A model generated the notes under the pieces. That model ran no database searches and was not told where the DNA came from. It saw only the letters and a list, made by a program, of their open reading frames with translations. Shown here one piece after another: positions 17,910-26,890 of a stretch of DNA of 64,000 bases. Every line of letters begins with the position of its first letter. Within the stretch, counting starts at the first letter, position 1. Made by a program: the position numbers and the translations under genes. This DNA comes from Bacteroidales bacterium UBA4293 (lineage in GTDB: Bacteria > Bacteroidota > Bacteroidia > Bacteroidales > Bacteroidaceae): contig DGVD01000004.1 of the NCBI GenBank assembly GCA_002395835.1, positions 62,001 to 126,000 of the forward strand. The letters are read 5' to 3'.

Positions 17910-19178
17910 TTATCTAATCTTCAATGTAATTATAGTGATTGCAGCTAATATGATAGTTACAATCCAGAACCTAACTGTAATCTTTGCTTCGTGATATGGT
18001 CGCTTTGGGAATGTAAATTTATAGTTACATTCGGGTATCATCTGTTCTTTTGTAACTCGGAACGCATCATGGATAGGAGTACGTTTGAACATACGTTGCA
18101 TTACACCCTTCTTCTTTCCAGCCTTGAAGTATTGAGTCTGCAGAATGACCGACAAGTTCTCTACTAGGAAGATGCCGCAAAGAATAGGAATCAAAAGTTC
18201 CTTGTGTATTGCAATTGCCAGTACGGCAATGATGCCTCCAATGGTTAGACTGCCCGTATCTCCCATGAAAATTTGAGCAGGGAAGGCATTGTACCAGAGA
18301 AAACCAATCAATGCTCCAACAAAAGCGCAGATGTATACTACCAGTTCCTCACACCCTGGTATAAACATGATGTTTAGGTAACCAGCATATTGGATATGAC
18401 TGGAGACGTAGGCCAATATTCCTAGCGTGACTCCTATAATAGCCGAATTTCCTGCTGCCATGCCATCCATTCCATCATTTAGGTTTGCACCATTGGAAAC
18501 TGCCGTAACCACTATGATTGTTACGATTACGAATAAAATCCATCCTGCTTCCTGTTTGTACTTTCCACAGAAGAACATCAGGTCAGCGTAATCCAGTTGG
18601 TTCTTTTTAAAGAATGGAATGGTCGTTTTGGTAGATTTTTCTTCTTGACTCTTATGGATGACAGACTCTACACCGTTGGTCTGAGCCACACTAACGTTCT
18701 CACGTATAACGGCTTGCGGACTGAAATATAAGGTTAATCCTACTATCATACCTAAACCAACCTGACCGATAATCTTGAATTTTCCGTGCAGCCCTTCCTT
18801 GTCTTTCTTGAAAATTTTAATATAGTCGTCTAGGAAGCCCAATGTACCTAGCCAAACAGTAGTGATCAGCATTAAAATGAGGTACACATTGTCGAAACGA
18901 CCTAACAGAAGGCATGGGACGAGGATAGCTACAATTATAATTACTCCACCCATGGAAGGTACACCTTTCTTATTCACACCATACGGGTCAATCTTTACGT
19001 CCCGTTGGGTTTCAGCTATGGCTTTACGCTTTAATAATTTGATGAAATACTCACCAAACCACATGGAAACCAATAGTGATATGATAAGTGCCATGAGTGA
19101 ACGGAAGGACACATAACTGAACACTCTCATACCGGGAATGTCCATCTTCTCCAAAAATGATGCTAAATAGTATAACAT
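17910..19178 (-). CDS. mraY: Phospho-N-acetylmuramoyl-pentapeptide transferase
   Basis: Polytopic membrane enzyme that transfers phospho-MurNAc-pentapeptide to undecaprenyl phosphate, forming lipid I. The conserved GVPSMGGV, LGFLDDYIKI (residues 122-131) and NLNDGMDGMAAG (242-253) motifs and the C-terminal HDAFR site are present. At 422 residues it is about 60 longer than the usual 360. The extra sequence lies near residues 160-218, a polar insert between transmembrane helices. Similar long forms are known in Bacteroidetes. Confidence 0.96.
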   Translation of the reverse strand: MLYYLASFLEKMDIPGMRVFSYVSFRSLMALIISLLVSMWFGEYFIKLLKRKAIAETQRDVKIDPYGVNKKGVPSMGGVIIIVAILVPCLLLGRFDNVYLILMLITTVWLGTLGFLDDYIKIFKKDKEGLHGKFKIIGQVGLGMIVGLTLYFSPQAVIRENVSVAQTNGVESVIHKSQEEKSTKTTIPFFKKNQLDYADLMFFCGKYKQEAGWILFVIVTIIVVTAVSNGANLNDGMDGMAAGNSAIIGVTLGILAYVSSHIQYAGYLNIMFIPGCEELVVYICAFVGALIGFLWYNAFPAQIFMGDTGSLTIGGIIAVLAIAIHKELLIPILCGIFLVENLSVILQTQYFKAGKKKGVMQRMFKRTPIHDAFRVTKEQMIPECNYKFTFPKRPYHEAKITVRFWIVTIILAAITIITLKIR

Positions 19179-19188
19179 GTGCTAATTT

Positions 19189-20640
19189 TTACAATCCAAA
19201 TATTTCAAGGAGAATCTCTTTGTCGTCAAAGTGGTGTTTTACACCCTTTACGTCTTGATAATTCTCGTGTCCTTTACCTGCCACCAAGATAACATCTCCA
19301 GGTTTTGCCAGCAGACAGGCTGTGCGGATAGCTTCTTTCCTATCTACAATGGAAATGACTTTCTTCATCTCGTTTGCATTCAGTCCTGCAAGCATATCAT
19401 TGATGATGTCCTGTGGCTCTTCAAATCGAGGATTATCACTGGTAATAATGACTTTGTCGCTTAATTTAGCTGACTCCTTTGCCATAATAGGGCGTTTTCC
19501 TTTGTCTCGGTTTCCTCCAGCTCCTACTACCGTGATAACTTCTCCTTTGCCTCTCAGTACTTCATGAATGGCATTCAGTACATTGACCAAAGCATCAGGT
19601 GTATGTGCGTAATCTACGATAGCGGTAACGCCTTCTTTAGAGCGAACAGCATCGAAGCGTCCATTCACAGAATGCAACGTGCTCAGGATTACTAAAATGT
19701 CTTCTGGTTTCTTGCCCAGTAAGCAAGCTGCTCCATAGACTGCAAGCAAATTGCTTACGTTGAATTTCCCAATGAAAGAGACACTTACTTCACGGTTGTT
19801 GATGTCCAAGTACATTCCTTCGAATCCCATTTCCAGAATCTTGCCTTTAAAATCGGCCATTGTACGGATAGAGTAGGTTGCAACCTTTGCTTTTGTGTTT
19901 TGCACCATGACTTTTCCGTTTTTGTCATCTAGGTTGATGAGTGCAAATGCATCTTTGCCCAATCCGTCGAAGAATCCCTTTTTAGCTTTCAGGTAATTTT
20001 CGAAAGTCTTATGATAATCCAGATGGTCTCTGGTCAGATTTGTAAAGATTCCACCTCTGAATTTCAGTCCTCCAATGCGTTTCTGTGCTACGGAATGTGA
20101 ACTTACTTCCATGAATGCATATTTGCACCCCTCGTCGGCCATTCTTCCTAAGAGCTGATTCAGCGTAATGGGGTCTGGTGTGGTGCAAGAAGTAGGGATA
20201 GGTTCTCCATCTATGTAGTTGCATACGGTAGAAACCAAGCCTACCTTATACCCGAATTTACGGAACATATTATATAATAAGGTGGCAATGGTGGTTTTAC
20301 CGTTGGTACCAGTAACACCTATCAGTTCCATTTTGGAAGTAGGATCTCCATAGAATTGAGTAGCAACTTTACCTACCGCATCTTCACTATCTTTTACCAC
20401 AATGAAAGTTACATCTTTAGGAGCATCTTCAGGGATAGTTTCGCACAGTACAGCTATAGCTCCGTTCTCTATGGCACTACCTATAAACTTGTGCCCATCG
20501 GTTTGAGTGCCTTTTTCAGCAACAAACAGATGCCCTTTCTTAATCATTCTTGAATCGATATTGACACCTTCTATGTCAATATCTGCATTACCCACAATTT
20601 TCTCTGGGGTAATTTTTGCAAGAACATCATTTAATTTCAT
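19189..20640 (-). CDS. murE: UDP-MurNAc-L-Ala-D-Glu--diaminopimelate ligase
   Basis: Adds the third residue of the stem peptide. It is 483 residues. The ATP loop GVTGTNGKTTIATLLYNMFRK is near residue 108, with TCTTPDPITLNQLLGRM, NLTRDHLDYHKTFENYLKAKKGFF and VDYAHTPDALVNVL in family order. TSDNPRFEEPQ contains the DNPR motif associated with meso-diaminopimelate specificity. It lies 15 bp downstream of ftsI. Confidence 0.97.
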   Translation of the reverse strand: MKLNDVLAKITPEKIVGNADIDIEGVNIDSRMIKKGHLFVAEKGTQTDGHKFIGSAIENGAIAVLCETIPEDAPKDVTFIVVKDSEDAVGKVATQFYGDPTSKMELIGVTGTNGKTTIATLLYNMFRKFGYKVGLVSTVCNYIDGEPIPTSCTTPDPITLNQLLGRMADEGCKYAFMEVSSHSVAQKRIGGLKFRGGIFTNLTRDHLDYHKTFENYLKAKKGFFDGLGKDAFALINLDDKNGKVMVQNTKAKVATYSIRTMADFKGKILEMGFEGMYLDINNREVSVSFIGKFNVSNLLAVYGAACLLGKKPEDILVILSTLHSVNGRFDAVRSKEGVTAIVDYAHTPDALVNVLNAIHEVLRGKGEVITVVGAGGNRDKGKRPIMAKESAKLSDKVIITSDNPRFEEPQDIINDMLAGLNANEMKKVISIVDRKEAIRTACLLAKPGDVILVAGKGHENYQDVKGVKHHFDDKEILLEIFGL

Positions 20641-20655
20641 ATGTTTTTCTATTTA

Positions 20656-22806
20656 TTATTTCAATCTTAGTTTAATCTCTGCACCTTTAACTGGTTTACT
20701 TCCAGCATAGATGCTTTGCTCATATACCTTTCCATGGCCTTCCAAGGAAACCTTCAGTCCACAACTTTCCATCAGATACAAAGCATCACGTGCACCCATT
20801 CCAATGACATTTGGTACCGTTTTGCCACTGATTTCCTTTTTGACAAAGGTTACCTCTTCTTTGGTGCTGGTGCTGGTGCCCCAGACAGGGTTCCCCTTAG
20901 AATAGGTAGTTGAACCTTTATGATTGTTGTTCACTTCCAGTGAGTTAAGCAAATAGCTGGCAGCAAGTATATCTCCATCTTTCACTTCAGGAGTATGGAT
21001 GTTTACCGTATCTCTAGCTGCAGAAATGTCTTTTGTCTGGTCTTTAGCATAGATTTTTTCAGCTATAGAACGGAACACGGGTCCACACATGGTTCCACCA
21101 GAAGCAGGAGAACCCTTCTTTTGCATGCAGACGATGCATGTATATCTAGGATTCTCTGATGGGAAGAAACCGCAGAAACTAATCAGGTATGCGGTAGTTC
21201 CACTACGGTATCCACCTTTACCTTGAGAAATCTGAGCTGTACCAGTTTTACCAGATACATGGAACTGTTTGGTTCCAGCCTTTTTTGCCACACCGTCTTT
21301 AACCACCAGACGTAGAATCTTCTGCAGTTTCTCTATGGTAGATGGTTTGCATATTTGTGGCTTTATGACTTCAGGTGGATATTCAGTAATGACTTCTCCA
21401 TCTTTCTCTATGCGCTTTACAAATCGTGGACGCATCATTTTTCCATTATTAGCAATGGCATTATAGAAGGTCACGGTATTGATAGGAGCTATTTGCGTTT
21501 CATATCCGATGGACATCCAGGCAAGTGCCGTTTTTGACCAGTTAGCCCAGTGCTTGCCTGTCCTGTCTTTCTTTGGCATACGGATACGAGGTGCCTTGTA
21601 TTCCTTGAACGGTAATTTCAAGTCTTCAGCTATACCTATATTATATAGGGCTTGCACGTAATCTTGAGGGTGGTCAAAATAGTAACCATCGATGATGGTG
21701 CTGGTACCTACATTGGATGAATACATTAACACCTGTGGCACAGAAATGGTTCCATATCCACCCCGATGCCAGTTGTGATCCTTCATTGGTGAACCATGCA
21801 TCATCTTGATTCCACTTCCGGTATCTACCTTGTCGGTCAACTTTACAATGTTGTTGTCCAGGGCTACCATCATGGAAGCTGTCTTAAATGTAGAACCCGG
21901 TTCCATCATGTCGGAAATGGCATGAGGCACATCTTCAAAGTAGCTCCCATCGTCTTGTTTCCCCAGGTTTACGATGGCTTTTACATCTCCCGTAGCTACT
22001 TCCATCAAGATAACGACACCAATGTTGGCATTTATCTCCTTCATCTTTTCTTCCAGAGCCTGTTCACAGATGTCTTGCATGCTCACATCGATGGTGGTTA
22101 CAACGTCTGCACCGTTTACAGGTGGAACGTCGGTAATACTCAACCATCTGTTACGCACTTTCTGACGATGTACGAATCCGTCGGTACCCCGAAGGATGGA
22201 GTCGAATGTCTGCTCCAAACCACTCACTGCAGAGTCGTTTGATGGCTTTATACTTCCCAATGTACGGCTTGCCAGGCTTCCAAAAGGCTTTTTCCTTCGG
22301 TTAGGATATTCCTCCCAGATGAATCCACTCTTGTAACGACTCAGGTTGAAGAGAGGCAATTTCTGCACATCCTTGAACTGGGTGTAAGAGATTCTTCTGG
22401 TATAGATAGTCCAGCACTGGCTTTGTTTCTCACGTCCTTGCAGGATACGTTCACGGAATTGTGCCGGTGTCTTTTGAGGGATAATCTTGCTAAGACCTAG
22501 GCAAATAGAGTCTAGGTTGGCCATCAGGATACTGTCCTTATCCTTACCACCAGCTTTGAAGTCCATCTGAATCTTGTATTCAGGAAGGCTACTAGCCATG
22601 AGCTGCCCCTCGGAAGAGAGAATACGTCCACGGGTAGCTTTCTGAATCACACTGTCACGTACGGCATTGTTGGCTATTTCAGTCCATTTATCACGCTCAA
22701 CGAACATGGTATAAGACATCTTGAAGACAATGGCAATAGCTGCCAATGCCAAGATGCTTACTACTACCATGTAGCGTGGTATGATTTTGCCTGTAACTTT
22801 ACTCAT
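20656..22806 (-). CDS. ftsI: Septal transpeptidase FtsI (PBP3/SpoVD type) with PASTA domain
   Basis: Class B penicillin-binding protein that cross-links septal peptidoglycan. It is 716 residues. One N-terminal transmembrane helix (about 10-33) is followed by the pedestal domain and the transpeptidase domain with the catalytic PGSTFK serine (near residue 303), the SSN box and KTGTAQ (near 517). The last 60 or so residues (TVPNVIGMGARDALYLMESCGL...) form a single PASTA domain, so it resembles SpoVD/PBP2X rather than E. coli FtsI. Its start overlaps the ftsL-like gene by 8 bp. Confidence 0.96.
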   Translation of the reverse strand: MSKVTGKIIPRYMVVVSILALAAIAIVFKMSYTMFVERDKWTEIANNAVRDSVIQKATRGRILSSEGQLMASSLPEYKIQMDFKAGGKDKDSILMANLDSICLGLSKIIPQKTPAQFRERILQGREKQSQCWTIYTRRISYTQFKDVQKLPLFNLSRYKSGFIWEEYPNRRKKPFGSLASRTLGSIKPSNDSAVSGLEQTFDSILRGTDGFVHRQKVRNRWLSITDVPPVNGADVVTTIDVSMQDICEQALEEKMKEINANIGVVILMEVATGDVKAIVNLGKQDDGSYFEDVPHAISDMMEPGSTFKTASMMVALDNNIVKLTDKVDTGSGIKMMHGSPMKDHNWHRGGYGTISVPQVLMYSSNVGTSTIIDGYYFDHPQDYVQALYNIGIAEDLKLPFKEYKAPRIRMPKKDRTGKHWANWSKTALAWMSIGYETQIAPINTVTFYNAIANNGKMMRPRFVKRIEKDGEVITEYPPEVIKPQICKPSTIEKLQKILRLVVKDGVAKKAGTKQFHVSGKTGTAQISQGKGGYRSGTTAYLISFCGFFPSENPRYTCIVCMQKKGSPASGGTMCGPVFRSIAEKIYAKDQTKDISAARDTVNIHTPEVKDGDILAASYLLNSLEVNNNHKGSTTYSKGNPVWGTSTSTKEEVTFVKKEISGKTVPNVIGMGARDALYLMESCGLKVSLEGHGKVYEQSIYAGSKPVKGAEIKLRLK

Positions 22807-23416
22807 CTAGGGTATCTGTTTTAGTGGTGTCGGGATCGGTTACATATTGTCTAGTTTGAACTTGCTCCAGTGTCAGGTCGGTTTCATCCACAGGAGGTAA
22901 TTCACTGGAACCATCCAGTCTGATTACATAGGGCGAATTCGATGAAATCTGTAAAAGACTGTCATGGTTGGTTCTCAAGAATTCCTCTACATAAGATTGA
23001 CGACTTCTGGCAGTCAGGTCACTGGAACGTGTCAACGCATTGAAACGAGCATCATCCAGTTCTTTCTTGAGATTGTCAATCTCTATCAATTCTGCCTGAT
23101 TCGTGTATCGGTTACTGATGTAAATGATGAAGCATGCAGCAATGAGGATAATCAAAGGAAGCTGACTTCGAACAAACTTTGCAGTCAGGAAGTCACCTCC
23201 CAGAATACTGCGCAGTGAGCTGGAAGCTGGGGATTTGCCCTCATCTTCTTCCGTAAATTGTTTAATCTTCTCAATACTCTGTGCTTCAGATTCTTCTTCG
23301 TGTGCAACCGGTTCTTCACCTTCTGCCTCCTCCAAAGTTTCTTCAGCCCCTTCTGGTTCTTCCACAGGGTCATTGATTAGAAAATCTTCCTTCGTTTTTT
23401 GATCTTTCTCGTTCAT
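22799..23416 (-). CDS. ftsL: FtsL-like cell division protein
   Basis: 205-residue single-pass protein in the ftsL slot between rsmH and ftsI. The N-terminal 70 residues are cytoplasmic and very acidic (EEPEGAEETLEEAEGEEPVAHEEE). One transmembrane helix lies near 101-118 (LPLIILIAACFIIYIS), and a periplasmic coiled-coil stretch follows (NQAELIEIDNLKKELDDARFNALTRSSDLTARSR). Topology and position match the Bacteroidetes FtsL-like family, which is far longer than E. coli FtsL. Sequence alone would not prove it. Confidence 0.82.
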   Translation of the reverse strand: MNEKDQKTKEDFLINDPVEEPEGAEETLEEAEGEEPVAHEEESEAQSIEKIKQFTEEDEGKSPASSSLRSILGGDFLTAKFVRSQLPLIILIAACFIIYISNRYTNQAELIEIDNLKKELDDARFNALTRSSDLTARSRQSYVEEFLRTNHDSLLQISSNSPYVIRLDGSSELPPVDETDLTLEQVQTRQYVTDPDTTKTDTLDE

Positions 23417-24331
23417 TTATCCTATCTTTTCTGCTATTCTTAATTTGGCACTGCGTGACCGGGGGTTTCGTGCCAGTTCATCATCATCGGGCACTATCAC
23501 CTTATTGTTCACCAGTTTGAAGGGCGTTTCAATCCTTCCGAAAAAGTCTTGTTTCAGTTTCCCCTCAATGTTTCCGGTTTTCATGATGTTTTTCACCATT
23601 CGGTCTTCCAGGGAGTGATAGGTAATCACAGCCAGTCTGCCACCTGGTTTAAGAAGGCTGATGGCAGCCTGGAGCATTTCCTTCAAGGCTGTCATTTCCT
23701 GATTCACTTCGATACGGAGGGCTTGGAAAACCTTTGCCAGTTCCTTTTTCTCCCGTTCTCTGCCGAAAAGAGGTTGCACAATGTTCAGGAAGTCTCCAAT
23801 GGTTTGGATGGGCTGTTTGGCACGTGCCTTTACCAGGATGGAGGCCAGTTTCCTGCTGTTTTTCAGTTCTCCGTACAGGTAGAAGATGTGTGCCAAATCC
23901 TCTTCCGTATATTCATTGACGATGTCTGCTGCCGTTTTTCCTGCACGCTGATTCATCCTCATGTCCAGAAGCCCCTCGAACCGGAAGGAGAAACCTCGTT
24001 CAGCATCGTCGAAATGGTGAGAAGAAACTCCCAGGTCGGCCAGGATTCCGTCTACCTCTTCCACACCGTAGTACTGCATGAAATTCTGCAGGAAACGGAA
24101 ATTGCTGCGCACAAAAGTAAAGTGCTCGTTCTCCACTATATTCTGTTCCGCATCAGGATCTTGGTCGAAGCTGTACAAGTGCCCTTTTCCAGCAAGATGC
24201 TTCAGTATCTCACGGCTATGTCCTCCACCTCCGAAGGTCACATCTACATAGATGCCTTCAGGGCAGATGGCTAATCCGTCGATACTCTGTTTCAGGAGTA
24301 CAGGAATATGATATACCTGTTCGTCGTTCAT
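23417..24331 (-). CDS. rsmH: 16S rRNA m4C1402 methyltransferase
   Basis: SAM-dependent N4-methylation of C1402 in the ribosomal P site (formerly MraW). It is 304 residues. The SAM motif YVDVTFGGGGHSREIL is near residue 27, ILADLGVSSHHFDDAERGFSFRFEGLLDMRMNQ near 95, and the catalytic-domain end AVITYHSLEDRMVKNIM near 232. The stop abuts the next start (23416/23417). A 241-residue antisense ORF in this gene is a shadow. Confidence 0.96.
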   Translation of the reverse strand: MNDEQVYHIPVLLKQSIDGLAICPEGIYVDVTFGGGGHSREILKHLAGKGHLYSFDQDPDAEQNIVENEHFTFVRSNFRFLQNFMQYYGVEEVDGILADLGVSSHHFDDAERGFSFRFEGLLDMRMNQRAGKTAADIVNEYTEEDLAHIFYLYGELKNSRKLASILVKARAKQPIQTIGDFLNIVQPLFGREREKKELAKVFQALRIEVNQEMTALKEMLQAAISLLKPGGRLAVITYHSLEDRMVKNIMKTGNIEGKLKQDFFGRIETPFKLVNNKVIVPDDDELARNPRSRSAKLRIAEKIG

Positions 24332-24333
24332 TC

Positions 24334-24792
24334 TTACTTTTCGGGTTTATCTTGCATGAGATTCTCCAAGGTCTTGGCAAATTCCTCACTATCCATAAAG
24401 GCTCCTTCCATCTTTTCTGAAGCCCAGATTTCTATGGTGTTATTCACTCCCAGGAAATGAACTTCATTCTCAATCCCTGCTTTCTGCAGGTAGCGCTTTG
24501 GAATCAGCAAACGACCGTTGCTGTCCAGCGTAATCAGTTCGGAATCTACCACATACTGGCGCATGACGTGAGCCTCTAGCTTGTTGAACGGGTTCAACTT
24601 CTTCTGCAGGAGGTCTATTTTCTCGTTCCATACACTTTCCGGGCTTAGCACAAGGCAGTCTTGGAAGATGTCTTTTTGGAGCACCAGCCTCTCCTCACCG
24701 AAGCTTTGCAGGGTTTTACGCAAAGCTGCAGGGAGAAAAAATCTTCCTTTGCTATCGGATTTTGCGGGTATGTCACCAATGAAACGTATCAT
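24334..24792 (-). CDS. mraZ: Transcriptional regulator MraZ
   Basis: First gene of the dcw cluster. It is an AbrB-like DNA-binding protein with two tandem MraZ domains, forms a ring, and represses its own operon in other bacteria. At 152 residues it has both halves: MIRFIGDIPAKSDSKGRFFLPAALRK and VVDSELITLDSNGRLLIPKRYLQKAGI, each with the DxxGR motif (here DSKGR and DSNGR). I use ATG 24792; an in-frame GTG two codons upstream (24798) is less likely because homologues begin MIRF. Two TGGGG repeats lie 44-58 bp upstream. Confidence 0.93.
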   Translation of the reverse strand: MIRFIGDIPAKSDSKGRFFLPAALRKTLQSFGEERLVLQKDIFQDCLVLSPESVWNEKIDLLQKKLNPFNKLEAHVMRQYVVDSELITLDSNGRLLIPKRYLQKAGIENEVHFLGVNNTIEIWASEKMEGAFMDSEEFAKTLENLMQDKPEK

Positions 24793-24835
24793 AAACACCT
24801 ATTATATTTAATTTTGGGTGTAAAATTACACAATT

Positions 24836-24850
24836 CCCCACAATTCCCCA
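24836..24850 (-). promoter_or_regulatory. Candidate MraZ operator (TGGGG direct repeats)
   Basis: On the mraZ strand the sequence reads TGGGG-AATTG-TGGGG, two 5-mers separated by exactly 5 nt, followed at the same spacing by a degenerate TGTAA. Known MraZ boxes are TGGGN direct repeats with 5-nt spacers. It lies just ahead of mraZ. Confidence 0.65.
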
Positions 24851-24976
24851 CATTTTCTCCTAATAAAATTTAAATAATTTTTCAACACTCTGTTGATAAC
24901 TCACTTTTTTTAGAAAAATCGTCAGTTTCGGGGTTACTTTTCGTTATGTTTTTTAGCGAGATTGACAAAATAACAT

Positions 24977-24984
24977 TATTTTTG
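24977..24984 (+). promoter_or_regulatory. -7 box of the glsAB pair
   Basis: TATTTTTG matches TAnnTTTG, 24 bp before the ATG at 25009. The -33 region has no exact TTTG. Confidence 0.5.
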
Positions 24985-25008
24985 CAGATTGAAATAAAAA
25001 AATAAATA

Positions 25009-25830
25009 ATGGCTAGTGACGAGCTGTTTTTAGTAGATTTGGATAAAATTATCCGGGATAAAGCTGGTGAAAAAGCGAAGTATATCCCAAAATTTCTGGT
25101 TTCATGGCTGAAACGTATCATTCATCAGGATGAAGTGAATGAGTTTTTGGCTAGGACTAGCGATAAAGTGGGGGTTCCTTTCCTAGATGAATGTGTGAAA
25201 TATCTTGACATGGACCTCCATATCACAGGGTTAGAGAATCTGCCTAAGGATGGTAAACTATATACTTTTGTAAGTAATCATCCACTGGGTGGAGCCGATG
25301 GGGTAGCATTGGGTAAAATCTTAGGAAATGAGTATAATGGGAAGATTAAGTATCTGGTCAATGACCTCCTGATGAATCTTCACGGTTTGGCTCCACTTTG
25401 TATCCCTATCAACAAGACAGGCTCTCAGTCCAAGCAGTTCCCTAAGATGGTGGAAGAAGGCTTCAATTCGGACAATAATATCATTATGTTCCCTGCAGGG
25501 CTTTGCTCCCGGAAAATAAATGGAGTAATCCGAGACCTCCCTTGGAAGAAAACCTTCATTACCAAGAGTGTAGAAACGCACAGGGATGTGGTTCCTATTC
25601 ATTTCAGTGGGCAGAATTCCAACTTCTTCTACAACTTGGCAAATGTTTGCAAGGCACTTGGAATAAAGTTTAACATAGCTATGTTGTTCCTGGTAGATGA
25701 AATGTATAAGAATGTACATAAGTCTTTCGATGTCCACATAGGAAAACCTATTCCATGGGAAACCTTCGATAAATCAAGAACCCCTGCACAATGGGCACAG
25801 TATGTGCAGGATATTGTATACCAATTATAA
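25009..25830 (+). CDS. glsA: PlsC-type O-acyltransferase, probable glycine-lipid synthase GlsA
   Basis: 273-residue member of the lysophospholipid acyltransferase superfamily. The acceptor motif is NHPLGGADG (His91, Asp97), spaced HX5D rather than the classical HX4D. A later FPAGLCSRK replaces the FPEG box. The gene is followed 9 bp later by a GNAT-type acyltransferase. This pair matches the glsA/glsB arrangement described for glycine-lipid synthesis in Bacteroides thetaiotaomicron, where GlsA would add the second, ester-linked acyl chain. Function is inferred from family and pairing; the alternative is a generic 1-acylglycerol-phosphate acyltransferase. Confidence 0.78.
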   Translation: MASDELFLVDLDKIIRDKAGEKAKYIPKFLVSWLKRIIHQDEVNEFLARTSDKVGVPFLDECVKYLDMDLHITGLENLPKDGKLYTFVSNHPLGGADGVALGKILGNEYNGKIKYLVNDLLMNLHGLAPLCIPINKTGSQSKQFPKMVEEGFNSDNNIIMFPAGLCSRKINGVIRDLPWKKTFITKSVETHRDVVPIHFSGQNSNFFYNLANVCKALGIKFNIAMLFLVDEMYKNVHKSFDVHIGKPIPWETFDKSRTPAQWAQYVQDIVYQL

Positions 25831-25839
25831 ACATAATCA

Positions 25840-26829
25840 ATGGAAGAACAGATTATAGCCCCTATCCCCAAAGAGATTCTATTGAGTGAACTTACCGAAG
25901 AAAAACGTTTACGTTTTACGAATAAGAGCAACAATGAAATCTACATAGTTACCTGGCAGGATTCTCCTAATGTGGTGAAGGAAATAGGCCGTCTGCGCGA
26001 AATCGTTTTTCGTGCTGCAGGTGGTGGCACAGGTAAGGCCTTAGATTTGGATGAGTTCGATACCATGGAAAATCCATACAAGCAGTTGATCGTATGGAAT
26101 CCAGAGAAGGATGAAATCATAGGTGGCTATCGTTATATACTTGGTACTGAGGTGGAAATGGATGAGAAGGGTCAGCCTAAACTGGCCACCTCCCACATGT
26201 TCCATTTCTCTGACAGGTTCTTGAAAGATTATCTTCCTCAAACCATAGAGCTGGGGCGTTCTTTTGTATCTTTAGAGTATCAAAGCACCCGTGCAGGGAG
26301 CAAGGCTATCTTTGCGTTGGATAATCTGTGGGATGGTCTAGGTGCCCTCACAGTCATCATGCCCAATGTGAAGTACTTCTTCGGAAAGATGACCATGTAT
26401 CCATCTTACCACCGTAAGGGTAGGGACATGATTCTCTACTTCCTGAAAAAGCATTTTGAAGACAAGGATAATCTGATTATCCCAGATAAACCTCTTCAGC
26501 TGGAAACCGATGAAGAAGTCTTGAAGGCTATTTTCAAGGAGGATGATTTCCGCAAGGATTATAAGATATTGAACACAGAAATTAGAAAGCTAGGTTATAA
26601 TATCCCTCCTTTGGTAAATGCTTACATGAATCTTTCTCCTACCATGAAACTCTTTGGTACTGCCATAAACGATGGTTTTGGTGATGTGGAAGAAACAGGC
26701 ATCTTGATAGCAGTGGATGAGATACTGGAAGAGAAGCGAATGCGTCATATTGACACATTTGTAAAGACCCACCCCGAAGCACTGAAAATTACCAGTGGGG
26801 CAAACAACGTTATTTATAAGGAAAAATAA
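25840..26829 (+). CDS. glsB: GNAT-family N-acyltransferase, probable glycine N-acyltransferase GlsB
   Basis: 329-residue protein of the OlsB/hemolysin-like acyl-ACP-dependent N-acyltransferase group. The core runs from about residue 40 (EIGRLREIVFRAAGGGTGKALDLDEFD) through WNPEKDEIIGGYRYILGTEV to ELGRSFVSLEYQSTRAGSKAIFALDNLWDGLGAL, as in that family. In Bacteroides such a protein starts glycine-lipid synthesis by N-acylating glycine. It forms an operon with the PlsC-type gene (9-bp gap). It is the last chromosomal gene before the integrated element. Confidence 0.78.
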   Translation: MEEQIIAPIPKEILLSELTEEKRLRFTNKSNNEIYIVTWQDSPNVVKEIGRLREIVFRAAGGGTGKALDLDEFDTMENPYKQLIVWNPEKDEIIGGYRYILGTEVEMDEKGQPKLATSHMFHFSDRFLKDYLPQTIELGRSFVSLEYQSTRAGSKAIFALDNLWDGLGALTVIMPNVKYFFGKMTMYPSYHRKGRDMILYFLKKHFEDKDNLIIPDKPLQLETDEEVLKAIFKEDDFRKDYKILNTEIRKLGYNIPPLVNAYMNLSPTMKLFGTAINDGFGDVEETGILIAVDEILEEKRMRHIDTFVKTHPEALKITSGANNVIYKEK

Positions 26830-26839
26830 TTCCCCTTAA

Positions 26840-26879
26840 GGAGAAAAATTTTTCTCCAGTTAGGGAAAAATATTTTCCC
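26840..26879. repeat. Two stacked AT-rich palindromes after glsB
   Basis: A perfect 18-bp palindrome, GGAGAAAAATTTTTCTCC (26840-26857), is followed by a near-palindrome GGGAAAAATATTTTCCC (26863-26879; 7-bp arms). They precede a longer terminator and sit between glsB and the left att site. Confidence 0.7.
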
Positions 26880-26890
26880 AGTAAAAGAAC

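Noticed and set aside
23549..24274. 241-codon plus-strand ORF inside rsmH
   Set aside because: It is antisense to a strongly conserved gene and its translation has no recognisable features; a frame shadow.
24882..24899. TCAACA-N3-TGTTGA and TTATCAACA (DnaA-box-like) between mraZ and glsA
   Set aside because: Only one near-match to a DnaA box and no cluster; not enough to claim an origin.
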